Shown here piece by piece: positions 1 to 5,082 of a DNA stretch of 5,124 nucleotides. The position numbers and the translations under genes were made by a program. The notes below the pieces were generated by a model. The model saw only the letters and a list, made by a program, of their open reading frames with translations. It was not told where the DNA came from and did no database searches. The DNA is from an uncultured Actinomyces sp. (lineage in GTDB: Bacteria > Actinomycetota > Actinomycetes > Actinomycetales > Actinomycetaceae). How positions within the stretch are numbered: position 1 is the first letter of the stretch; each line of letters begins with the position of its first letter. The DNA lies in the NCBI GenBank assembly GCA_916719935.1, contig CAKAPY010000117.1:1-5124 (forward strand), given 5' to 3'.

Positions 1-1
1 T

Positions 2-304
2 CGGGGATCAAAGAGCTCGTGGAAGAACCGCGCGGAGCTTGATCCGATAAATTTTGGAGTATCCAAGGGCCGTACATACGAGCGGGTAGCCATCCTCGCG
101 ACAGGAGCAATCGAAAAATTCTGCTTGAGCGGAGAGGCCCTGAAGGATAAGAGTGCCTGCTCGTTCTACGTCGGAGTTACCCGAGCTATGTACTCAGTCG
201 CAATAGTTGTGAATCGGACTCGCAATAAGCTACTCGGCGCAGTGAATGGGGGTCTCGATGTCTGGTTTCCTCAACTCCCTACTGTAAAAATCAGCGGTGA
301 GTAA
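2..304 (+). CDS. UvrD/Rep-family ATP-dependent helicase, C-terminal end (partial at 5')
   Basis: The frame is open from base 2 to TAA at 302-304 and gives 100 residues; the start lies outside the window. Two superfamily 1 helicase motifs are readable. GVSKGRTYERVAIL at residues 19-32 is the motif V region of the second RecA-like domain. YVGVTRAMYSVAIVV at residues 56-70 is motif VI, whose arginine contacts the ATP gamma-phosphate in UvrD/Rep/PcrA enzymes. Family knowledge: these are 3'-5' DNA translocases that act in repair or defence. The SKG-x-TY/F-x-RV form followed closely by the YVxxTRA block, with only about 30 residues after it, resembles stand-alone helicases in defence islands, including GajB of Gabija, more than housekeeping UvrD, which has a longer tail. 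The GajB reading is inference and depends on whether an OLD-type ATPase/nuclease gene lies upstream. Codon use is AT-richer than in the genes on the right. Confidence 0.85.
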   Translation, partial: RGSKSSWKNRAELDPINFGVSKGRTYERVAILATGAIEKFCLSGEALKDKSACSFYVGVTRAMYSVAIVVNRTRNKLLGAVNGGLDVWFPQLPTVKISGE

Positions 305-582
305 AATGCTCCAGAAGTATCTTGAGGTAATACATATCCCACTCCCTAACACTCCACTCACGGTGTGTCGGAATATCTTGTTCTGGGGTGCTGTGAGGTC
401 GCAGGTCAGCTCGTATCCTGACTGCTCTATCTCGCTCTTGGTGTAAGCCACCCGGGGTATGCACCCTATTTCTGCTGATAAACCGCATTTTTCGCCACGT
501 GACAGCCTCCCCCTCTGTATCTATATCGATACCAACACAGATGCTTCGGATGGCTACTACTTCTTCATAGTAAGGATAAAAA
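305..582. other. Gap between helicase and membrane-protein gene; no firm gene, possible decayed frame on - strand
   Basis: No + strand frame here looks like a gene. The best is a 46-codon frame at 306-446 with a weak GGTGAG upstream and a peptide of unconvincing composition. On the - strand two overlapping frames have more natural composition. One runs through roughly 600-470 and includes CVGIDIDTEGEAVTW. The other runs 451-230 and includes TKSEIEQSGYELTCDL. They are in different registers, and each either overlaps a confident + strand gene or lacks a ribosome site, so a frameshifted remnant is possible but not shown. I see no hairpin with a T-run that would terminate the helicase transcript, so read-through into the next gene is possible. 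Confidence 0.4.
572..576 (+). promoter_or_regulatory. Ribosome binding site AAGGA for the membrane-protein gene
   Basis: AAGGA ends 6 bases before the GTG at 583. It is the only good Shine-Dalgarno sequence near the 5' end of this frame and decides in favour of GTG 583. The first in-frame ATG further in lies at codon 40. Confidence 0.7.
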
Positions 583-1584
583 GTGAACTCGATAGGTGAC
601 CTCATCAAATACTTCTCCGCTATTTTCGGTGTAATAGTGGGAGCTATCAAAGTGGTAAAAACTGCTCGCGGAGGATTGCCCAATCTGCTCCCTTTGCAGA
701 TGCGATGGCGCAAGATAGTTACATCGAAAGGTGAGTTCAGAGAACTAAGCTATCTACGAGCGATAAAAGAGCTTCGCTCTTGCAAAATAAAGCATGACCT
801 GGCTCATCCACTAGAACAGCAGATATACAAAGACTCGGTTGAACGTCTAACTGCAAGATACGTCGACGTTAAATATGGATACAACTTTACGGGGGCGTTT
901 CAAGCTTTTCTGCTCTGTGTTCTTTGGCTGATTCTCTGCCCGATTGTACTTGTCGAATTTCGCTCGTCGGATCCACGTCTGTTGATGCAAATCATCGCGT
1001 TTTTTGTGGTGCTTCTAATGATGGTCTCGGGGATTATCTTCTTCCTCCTGTTTCTAGTTCTATCGGTAAGCGATAGTGCTTCAATCCCCGGTTCGATTAA
1101 CTCTGCACGACGCAAGAAGCTCCTAAAGCGAGAATGCAGTCAAGAGGTCTCCTTGTTTCGATTACGGGACCTTCTCCTAAAAAATGTTGAATTTGTATTT
1201 GTCGATGGAACTGTACGTTCCGGATATCAGACGAGCAGCTTGGGCGTATCGTCTGGGGTTATATCACTGTGCAGTGGATCGTTGGAGGATGTGTCTGTTG
1301 GTTTGGTGGTGAGCGAGTGGAGGGGACTTAAAACTGGTGGAGAAAATAAGTGTCTTATAAAACAACTTGTTCAATCAAGACTCCTGTCTCGGTATCAAAA
1401 TGCCGGAGAGTATCCGCAGTTTATTGTCGTTTCTGAATATGGAATTTCGAGTATCGAAGTTACAAAAGCAATTCAGGAGTCTGGATTTATAGCTCACAAT
1501 TTAGGGAAGATCGAAAATCGCGTAATTCCACTGAAAAAGAAAATTGAAGAACTTCGCCTCCTTCGAGAATCGGGGATTCTTTAG
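583..1584 (+). CDS. Two-helix membrane protein of unknown function with cytoplasmic C-terminal domain
   Basis: 333 residues from GTG, preceded by AAGGA at good spacing. I do not recognise the family. Residues 1-27 form a hydrophobic or amphipathic segment. Two clear transmembrane helices follow at about 104-126 and 134-162, joined by a very short outer loop (RSSDPRLL). The basic run RRKKLLKR just after the second helix puts both termini inside by the positive-inside rule. The C-terminal domain (about 195-333) has a nuclease-like pattern: strand LVVSEWRG at 241-248, helix QLVQSRLLSRY, strand FIVVSEYG at 280-287, helix SSIEVTKAI and strand FIAHNLG. That order recalls PD-(D/E)XK folds of the Mrr type, but E245-W-R247 stands where E-x-K would be expected, so activity is doubtful. 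The last 20 residues are charged and may form a coiled coil. AT-rich codons and the neighbouring helicase suggest an acquired defence gene. The fold assignment is speculative; the membrane topology is well supported. Confidence 0.85.
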   Translation: MNSIGDLIKYFSAIFGVIVGAIKVVKTARGGLPNLLPLQMRWRKIVTSKGEFRELSYLRAIKELRSCKIKHDLAHPLEQQIYKDSVERLTARYVDVKYGYNFTGAFQAFLLCVLWLILCPIVLVEFRSSDPRLLMQIIAFFVVLLMMVSGIIFFLLFLVLSVSDSASIPGSINSARRKKLLKRECSQEVSLFRLRDLLLKNVEFVFVDGTVRSGYQTSSLGVSSGVISLCSGSLEDVSVGLVVSEWRGLKTGGENKCLIKQLVQSRLLSRYQNAGEYPQFIVVSEYGISSIEVTKAIQESGFIAHNLGKIENRVIPLKKKIEELRLLRESGIL

Positions 1585-1688
1585 AGAAAACTGAAAAGAA
1601 TCAAGTAGCTGTGAAGCGGGCGGCTGCTTTGTGAATCAATACCAATTGCGCTTTTGTTCAGGCTTTAGCAAGGGAGAGGGATTTAGCC

Positions 1689-2348
1689 ATGAGAATAGGG
1701 GATCAGGAAACGCTTGAAGGCTTTGTTCTTCGTGCCCGGAGAATTAAGGCGCACTCATTAGTGCGATCTGAGAGGATACGTCACTATCTGAATCCGAGTG
1801 TTTGTTTTGAGCCATTATTGGGAGGGTGGCGAATGGTTTTCTCTTTCCCTGATGAAGAGGAGTTTGACTCACTTGTGGTGAGACTCCGCCCCCTCCTCCT
1901 ATCGAGTGAGAGCATCTATTTCCCGAAGGTTTTTAAGTCCCTTAATAAGCTTGTTCCTCGAAGTGCTCAAACCGAAGATCAGAAGGGTGTAATCACAAAT
2001 ATTCAGGATGAGTTCAACAGTCTTGTTGGGGATCGGAAGAAAGGGAAAGCGCAAGGGGAATGCTCTAGTCTTGGCGATGGGTGGTTGTCGGATACTCTGT
2101 TGGCCGAGATTTGGCTTTATAAAGATCTGGTGCACTTTGACCTCGAAGGCGAAAAACGTCAGGGGGAGAAGATACCTTATGAGTACCGCCTGTTTGCTGC
2201 GATTAGTTATTATTGCAAGGTTGCATCGTTCTCCTCGTCTCTTCTTGATCTACTTAGGGAAATGTCTAACTCAGGCCAGCTCATACTTTCTGAGAGCGTA
2301 TGGTCGGAGCCCGTCGTCTTAGATGAAGTGCAGGGAGCTGAGCAATAG
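1689..2348 (+). CDS. Soluble protein of unknown function, partner of the upstream membrane protein
   Basis: 219 residues from ATG, with a purine-rich AGGGAGAGGG at 1671-1680, 8 bases upstream. I do not recognise the family. There is no signal peptide or membrane helix. The N-terminal half (1-90) is a mixed alpha/beta stretch with a basic start (ARRIKAHSLVRSERIRHYL), an aromatic patch WRMVFSFPDEEEFD at 47-60 and a leucine-rich helix. Residues 95-130 are polar and probably a flexible linker. The second half (about 131-193) is helical and contains AEIWLYKDLVHFDLEGE at 139-155, a Y-x-x-LVH-x-D pattern of the kind seen in some uncharacterised helical, HEPN-like immunity proteins; this likeness is weak. 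The gene starts 104 bases after the membrane-protein gene, in the same direction and with no terminator between them, so the two are probably co-transcribed. It is AT-richer than the genes on the right. Confidence 0.8.
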   Translation: MRIGDQETLEGFVLRARRIKAHSLVRSERIRHYLNPSVCFEPLLGGWRMVFSFPDEEEFDSLVVRLRPLLLSSESIYFPKVFKSLNKLVPRSAQTEDQKGVITNIQDEFNSLVGDRKKGKAQGECSSLGDGWLSDTLLAEIWLYKDLVHFDLEGEKRQGEKIPYEYRLFAAISYYCKVASFSSSLLDLLREMSNSGQLILSESVWSEPVVLDEVQGAEQ

Positions 2349-2721
2349 GTAGGGGGCAAAACCGAAAAGTGCTAAGCAACCATCGTTCGGCTTCATGATG
2401 CGATGAGGGGTGCTTTCAGTGCGTTTTTTGCATATTGGTATTAATGAGTGAAAAGTTTGATATCTCTGTTAAAAATAGTGTTTTCTTCTCTGTAAGTAAT
2501 GCGGGGAATCCAATAGTTCTGGCTATGTTATTTTTGTTGCCCTCGAAAGAACAGTGTCGACGCGTGAAAGATTCTGAGGTGCGTGCTAGACGATGACTCC
2601 GCCTTGCTGTATTTGAGGGTTCAAGACAACTAGGTAAGCCGCTCATCCGTCTTACATAGCCTCGCAAATAACGGTAGATTTTGTGCTCGTTGTGTCTTGG
2701 AATGGCTACAGCCTCAAAGTC
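2349..2721. other. 373-base region without a convincing gene; composition boundary
   Basis: This stretch lies between two convergent genes. It contains a 50-codon + strand frame (listed separately), an 83-codon - strand frame at 2416-2667 without a ribosome site and with unnatural composition, and an imperfect pairing of AGCA/CATCG (2375-2385) with CGATG/TGCT (2401-2414). A T6 run follows at 2424-2429, but 9 bases too far from the stem for a classical terminator. I see no tRNA, no insertion-sequence ends and no clear direct repeat. Base composition changes from AT-rich to GC-rich at about 2680-2740, so this may be the edge of the acquired island. Confidence 0.5.
2444..2596 (+). CDS. Doubtful small reading frame, 50 residues
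   Basis: The frame runs from ATG to TGA and contains a short hydrophobic stretch (PIVLAMLFLLP, residues 23-33) followed by a basic tail (CRRVKDSEVRARR). There is no recognisable ribosome binding site upstream, where the sequence is T-rich. The peptide is not recognisable. It could be a small membrane peptide, a remnant, or chance. It is recorded only because the surrounding 373 bases hold nothing better. Confidence 0.15.
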   Translation: MSEKFDISVKNSVFFSVSNAGNPIVLAMLFLLPSKEQCRRVKDSEVRARR

Positions 2722-3510
2722 TTAAAACCCCAAAAGCCCTCGATAAATCGCCGCGTCCTCATCCGAGAACACATCGAACACAACGACCATGGGGGACTGG
2801 GTCGCAGTGAGCCATTGATTGACCACATCGACCGCAACCTCGGCAGCATCCTGCTTCGGGTAGCCAAAAACGCCCGTCGAAATCGAGCAGAAGGCAAGCG
2901 ATCCCATCCCGCTCTCCTGCGCCAAATCCAGGCAATTCAGGTACGAGCTCATCAGCTCGAAACGATGCATGTCTGCGTCCTCGCCGGCGGGCACAATCGG
3001 CCCGACCGTGTGAATCACGCGCTGCGAAGGCAAGTTATACGCGCCAGTAATCTTCGCTCTGCCCGTCGGCTCCTTGTGCCCCTGCTCCTCCATGAGCTGC
3101 GCGCACTCCAAACGCAACTGAACGCCCGCAAACGTATGAATCGCATTATCAATACACGCATGCCCAGGCTCCCAGCACCCCAGCATCTGCGAGTTCGCCG
3201 CGTTCACAATCGCATCCGCCGCAAGCCTCGTAATGTCACCGCGCCACAGGCGAATGTTCGGGTGCAGGGGCGCGACCTCGGCCTCGTCAATGGAAACAAC
3301 GCCATCCCCAGCAATTAGCTCACTAAGCAACTGATCCTGCAAAGCCAGCCACTGCGGCGAGGCGGGCATGGGTGGGCGCGTATTGACCAGCGCGCGGAAC
3401 TGCTCCCACATCTCCTCAACCCCGGTCGGCGCGGGCACTTGGATACCGCGCTCCTCGCACAGTCCCGCAATCAGCGGGGTTAACAGCTCAAGCTTCCGAC
3501 TGGGCCACAT
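2722..3510 (-). CDS. Zinc-type macrodomain protein, probable protein-ADP-ribose hydrolase
   Basis: 262 residues, full length for the zinc-dependent macrodomain family, with a helical N-terminal extension (1-85) before the macro fold. WRGDITRLAADAIVNAAN at 89-106 is the first ADP-ribose-binding strand and loop. GCWEPGHACIDNAIHTFAG at 111-129 carries the family's zinc ligands, which I read as C112, H117 and C119. HTVGPIVP (167-174) and STGVFGYP (211-218) form the phosphate/diphosphate-binding loop. Family knowledge: such enzymes remove ADP-ribose from modified proteins, and in staphylococci and streptococci they sit with a SirTM sirtuin and lipoylated GcvH-L. No such partners are visible here. 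The start is set at ATG 3510, which has GGAAAGGA 5 bases upstream. Further upstream in-frame starts (3525, 3642) lack one and would run through the promoter region. The gene is divergent from the acetyltransferase at 3705, and its GC-rich codons match the resident genome. A cytoplasmic location is likely. Confidence 0.95.
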   Translation of the reverse strand: MWPSRKLELLTPLIAGLCEERGIQVPAPTGVEEMWEQFRALVNTRPPMPASPQWLALQDQLLSELIAGDGVVSIDEAEVAPLHPNIRLWRGDITRLAADAIVNAANSQMLGCWEPGHACIDNAIHTFAGVQLRLECAQLMEEQGHKEPTGRAKITGAYNLPSQRVIHTVGPIVPAGEDADMHRFELMSSYLNCLDLAQESGMGSLAFCSISTGVFGYPKQDAAEVAVDVVNQWLTATQSPMVVVFDVFSDEDAAIYRGLLGF

Positions 3511-3515
3511 AATCG

Positions 3516-3523
3516 TCCTTTCC
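3516..3523 (-). promoter_or_regulatory. Ribosome binding site GGAAAGGA for the macrodomain gene
   Basis: On the - strand GGAAAGGA ends 5 bases before the ATG at 3510-3508. It fixes that codon as the start, in preference to the in-frame ATG at 3525-3523, which overlaps this site and has no purine-rich sequence of its own. Confidence 0.75.
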
Positions 3524-3647
3524 ATAAGACATGGGTTGACAACAGTGTAGTTCCGTGGCGGTGATAGGTTTACGCTGTTTGCGCAGTATGTACGCGACCC
3601 GGATAGCGCATGGGTTTTACGCTCTGACAGTCTCAGTGCCACCCGAT

Positions 3648-3664
3648 TACCGCCACTGGCGGTA
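3648..3664. repeat. Inverted repeat TACCGCC-act-GGCGGTA, possible operator
   Basis: Perfect 7-base arms are separated by 3 bases in the intergenic region between the divergent macrodomain and acetyltransferase genes. The right arm overlaps the TATAAA box at 3663-3668. A further copy of the half-site GGCGGT occurs at 3557-3562, nearer the macrodomain gene. The position suggests a repressor site, perhaps acting on both promoters. A role as an RNA hairpin is less likely because no T-run follows. Confidence 0.55.
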
Positions 3665-3668
3665 TAAA
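3663..3668 (+). promoter_or_regulatory. Possible -10 box TATAAA for the acetyltransferase gene
   Basis: TATAAA lies 36 bases before the ATG at 3705, a good distance for a short leader. No acceptable -35 hexamer sits 16-18 bases upstream (the sequence there is about CACCCG), and there is no extended -10 TG. The promoter would therefore be weak or activator-dependent. A perfect TTGACA at 3536-3541 is too far away to pair with it. Confidence 0.3.
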
Positions 3669-3691
3669 TTGGTGCTTATTCCTAGACAGAC

Positions 3692-3697
3692 AAGGAG
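3692..3697 (+). promoter_or_regulatory. Ribosome binding site AAGGAG for the first acetyltransferase
   Basis: AAGGAG ends 7 bases before ATG 3705. It decides the start over the longer open frame that begins at 3555, whose extra 50 codons run through the promoter and operator region. Confidence 0.85.
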
Positions 3698-3704
3698 TCC
3701 GATA

Positions 3705-4250
3705 ATGAAGTACGCCAAGACGGTGATGTTGAAGGGCGGAGTGGAACTCCTGGTGAGGAACGCCATCGCCTCGGACGCCCGTGCGCTGCGTGAGACCATG
3801 CAACGCACGCATGCGGAAACTGACTATCTGCTGTCCTACCCGGACGAGCAGAGCGGCGACTATGAACAAGAGGCCCGCTCCCTGGAAGAAACAGAACTTA
3901 GTGGCAATGAGGTTGAACTCGTCGCCGTGATCGACGGGTGCATCATTGGAAGTGCAGGAGTCTCAGCAGTGCGTAGTCGGCGCAAGGTTGCGCACCGGGC
4001 GCGTTTTGGGATCAGCATCCTCAAGGAGTACTGGGGGATGGGGATCGGCCGGGTGCTGATGGATGCGAGCATTGACTGTGCTCGGCAGGCGGGTTACACC
4101 CAGCTTGAGCTCGAAGTGGTGGCGGATAACGAACGGGCGGTGTCTCTTTACCGTCGCGCCAGATTCGAGGAATACGGGCGCAACCCCAGGGGCTACCGAT
4201 CCGCGTCTGCGGGCTACCAAGAACTCGTGTACATGAGGCTGGAGCTGTAG
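3705..4250 (+). CDS. GNAT-family N-acetyltransferase (first of two)
   Basis: 181 residues, a normal length for a single GNAT domain. The enzyme would transfer acetyl from acetyl-CoA to an amine; the substrate cannot be told from the sequence. The N-terminal part (12-60) shows the usual VELLVRNAIASDARALRE opening strand and helix. Residues 69-82 (EVELVAVIDGCIIG) form the central strands. Motif A is FGISILKEYWGMGIGRVLMD at 101-120, with the CoA pyrophosphate loop W-G-M-G-I-G. Motif B is LELEVVADNERAVSLYRRARFEEYGR at about 134-159, with the N-E-R-A-x-x-L-Y-x-x-x-x-F signature. The C terminus (YQELVYMRLEL) is the closing strand. This pattern is close to the small-molecule or RimI/L-type acetyltransferases common in Gram-positive bacteria. 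The gene is divergent from the macrodomain gene and may share control through the inverted repeat between them. It is GC-rich like its neighbours. Confidence 0.95.
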   Translation: MKYAKTVMLKGGVELLVRNAIASDARALRETMQRTHAETDYLLSYPDEQSGDYEQEARSLEETELSGNEVELVAVIDGCIIGSAGVSAVRSRRKVAHRARFGISILKEYWGMGIGRVLMDASIDCARQAGYTQLELEVVADNERAVSLYRRARFEEYGRNPRGYRSASAGYQELVYMRLEL

Positions 4251-4276
4251 CGCTTCAGAGGGTAGCTGGCGGTTAG

Positions 4277-4495
4277 GTGTCTAACTTGAGGACCCTTGAA
4301 TCCCAGTTCCACGCAGACCTGCACGTCTCCGCGCTCTCCTACGTGATTCGCTGGTTCGCCGCCCCTTCCCAGTCGATGCCGCTCAAGATGTACCGCTTCG
4401 TCTGGTGCGCGTCGTTGGGCCCCATCTCCAGGATGCTGAGGAAAGAGAGCCCTGCCGTCAGATTTCAGTCGTTCGCAGATACGATGTGTCCATGA
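4277..4495 (+). CDS. Doubtful 72-residue frame overlapping the second acetyltransferase start
   Basis: The frame opens with GTG 4277 and closes with TGA 4493-4495, which overlaps the ATG 4492 of the next gene in an ATGA arrangement typical of translational coupling. Against it: there is no good ribosome binding site, and the peptide is rich in W, C, M and S in a way that suggests an antisense reading (for example RFVWCASLGPISRML). It may be a leader frame, or only the complement of the remnant described on the - strand. Confidence 0.15.
   Translation: MSNLRTLESQFHADLHVSALSYVIRWFAAPSQSMPLKMYRFVWCASLGPISRMLRKESPAVRFQSFADTMCP
4339..4464 (-). pseudogene. Possible C-terminal remnant of a lost gene between the two acetyltransferases
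   Basis: On the - strand a 41-codon frame from an upstream TGA (4467-4465) to TAG (4341-4339) encodes a protein-like peptide. It includes FLSILEMGPNDAHQTKRYIL and then SGIDWEGAANQRIT. Nearly every codon ends in G or C, as in the genuine genes on this side. There is no start codon apart from an internal ATG, so if real it is the tail of a broken gene. The + strand frame at 4277-4495 uses the same third positions, so GC bias alone cannot tell the two strands apart. I favour the - strand because its peptide has more natural composition. I do not recognise the family. Confidence 0.22.
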
Positions 4496-5070
4496 CGATC
4501 ACGCTTGTTCCCCTGACTGATGCCGAGCGTCCTGCGCTGATCGCGGACTTTCAAGACTCCTTCGAGCACTTCCAGGGCAATCCGCAGGGGTCCTTCGTGG
4601 GGGAGCGTCTTGCTGCACGCGAGCAGCCTCCGGCTGGTCCCAGCGAGGGCGATGCGACCGCGCAGCCGATTCTTCCGCTGTCCGACATTGAGCAGTCCCT
4701 GAAAGCGCCGGGAGCCCTCGCCTATCGCATCCTTGAGAACGGTAATGTCGTGGGCAACGTGATCCTCACCGTTGACGGACATCAAGGCGAGGTTCTCCTG
4801 TTTGCCATGAAGGCCTCGGTTCACTCCAGGGGAGTGGGGACGCGCGCCTGGTTCGCCATCGAGGCCGCCCATCCGCACGTCACGGAATGGACCCTGGAAA
4901 CGCCCTATTTCGAGGTGCGCAACATCCACTTCTACGTCAACAAGTGCGGCTTCCACATCGTCGAGTTCTTCAACGAACGTCACCCCGACCCCTCGCATCC
5001 CCGTGGGGCGGACGAGCCGATGGGTGAGGCCGACTACATGTTCCGCTTCGTCAAACGCGTGAACCGGTAG
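4492..5070 (+). CDS. GNAT-family N-acetyltransferase (second)
   Basis: 192 residues from ATG 4492; GTG 4486, two codons earlier, is an alternative, and neither has a clear ribosome binding site. Residues 1-75 form an N-terminal part with a polar, proline-rich insert (EQPPAGPSEGDATAQP at about 44-59). AYRILENGNVVGNVILTV (77-94) is the strand pair typical of the GNAT core. LLFAMKASVHSRGVGTRAWF at 102-121 is motif A with the CoA-binding R-G-V-G-T loop. The segment from ETPYF to VEFF at 136-160 is motif B, with N-I-H-F-Y-x-x-x-x-G-F in place of the common N-x-x-A-x-x-x-Y. The tail is HPDPSHPRGADEP followed by a closing strand YMFRFVKR. This pattern is found in GNAT proteins annotated only at family level, so the substrate is unknown. 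It is not a close paralogue of the acetyltransferase at 3705: the motifs differ and the lengths do not align. With a 241-base gap, it may be transcribed separately. Confidence 0.92.
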   Translation: MTITLVPLTDAERPALIADFQDSFEHFQGNPQGSFVGERLAAREQPPAGPSEGDATAQPILPLSDIEQSLKAPGALAYRILENGNVVGNVILTVDGHQGEVLLFAMKASVHSRGVGTRAWFAIEAAHPHVTEWTLETPYFEVRNIHFYVNKCGFHIVEFFNERHPDPSHPRGADEPMGEADYMFRFVKRVNR

Positions 5071-5082
5071 AGGTGTCGCTGC

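Noticed and set aside
1585..1688. Terminator or separate promoter between the two unknown island genes
   Set aside because: Only 4-base arms (AAGC/GCTT) can be paired, with no T-run, and no convincing -35/-10 pair is visible.
2375..2429. Possible terminator after the 219-residue protein gene
   Set aside because: The arms pair only as 4 plus 5 bases with unequal internal loops, and the T6 run is 9 bases beyond the stem.
2683..3318. Long + strand reading frame, 211 codons
   Set aside because: It is antisense to the well-supported macrodomain gene, has no ribosome site and encodes an arginine-rich peptide typical of a complement of GC-rich coding sequence.
3536..3541. Perfect TTGACA -35 hexamer on the + strand
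   Set aside because: No -10 hexamer lies 16-19 bases downstream (the sequence there is CGGTGATAGG), and the TATAAA at 3663 is too far away.
3511..3642. N-terminal extension of the macrodomain protein to an upstream ATG
   Set aside because: The added residues run through the operator and promoter region, do not resemble the family, and the ATG at 3510 has a good ribosome binding site.
4465..4998. Long - strand reading frame, 177 codons
   Set aside because: It is antisense to the second GNAT gene, whose CoA-binding motifs are clear; the product is not recognisable.
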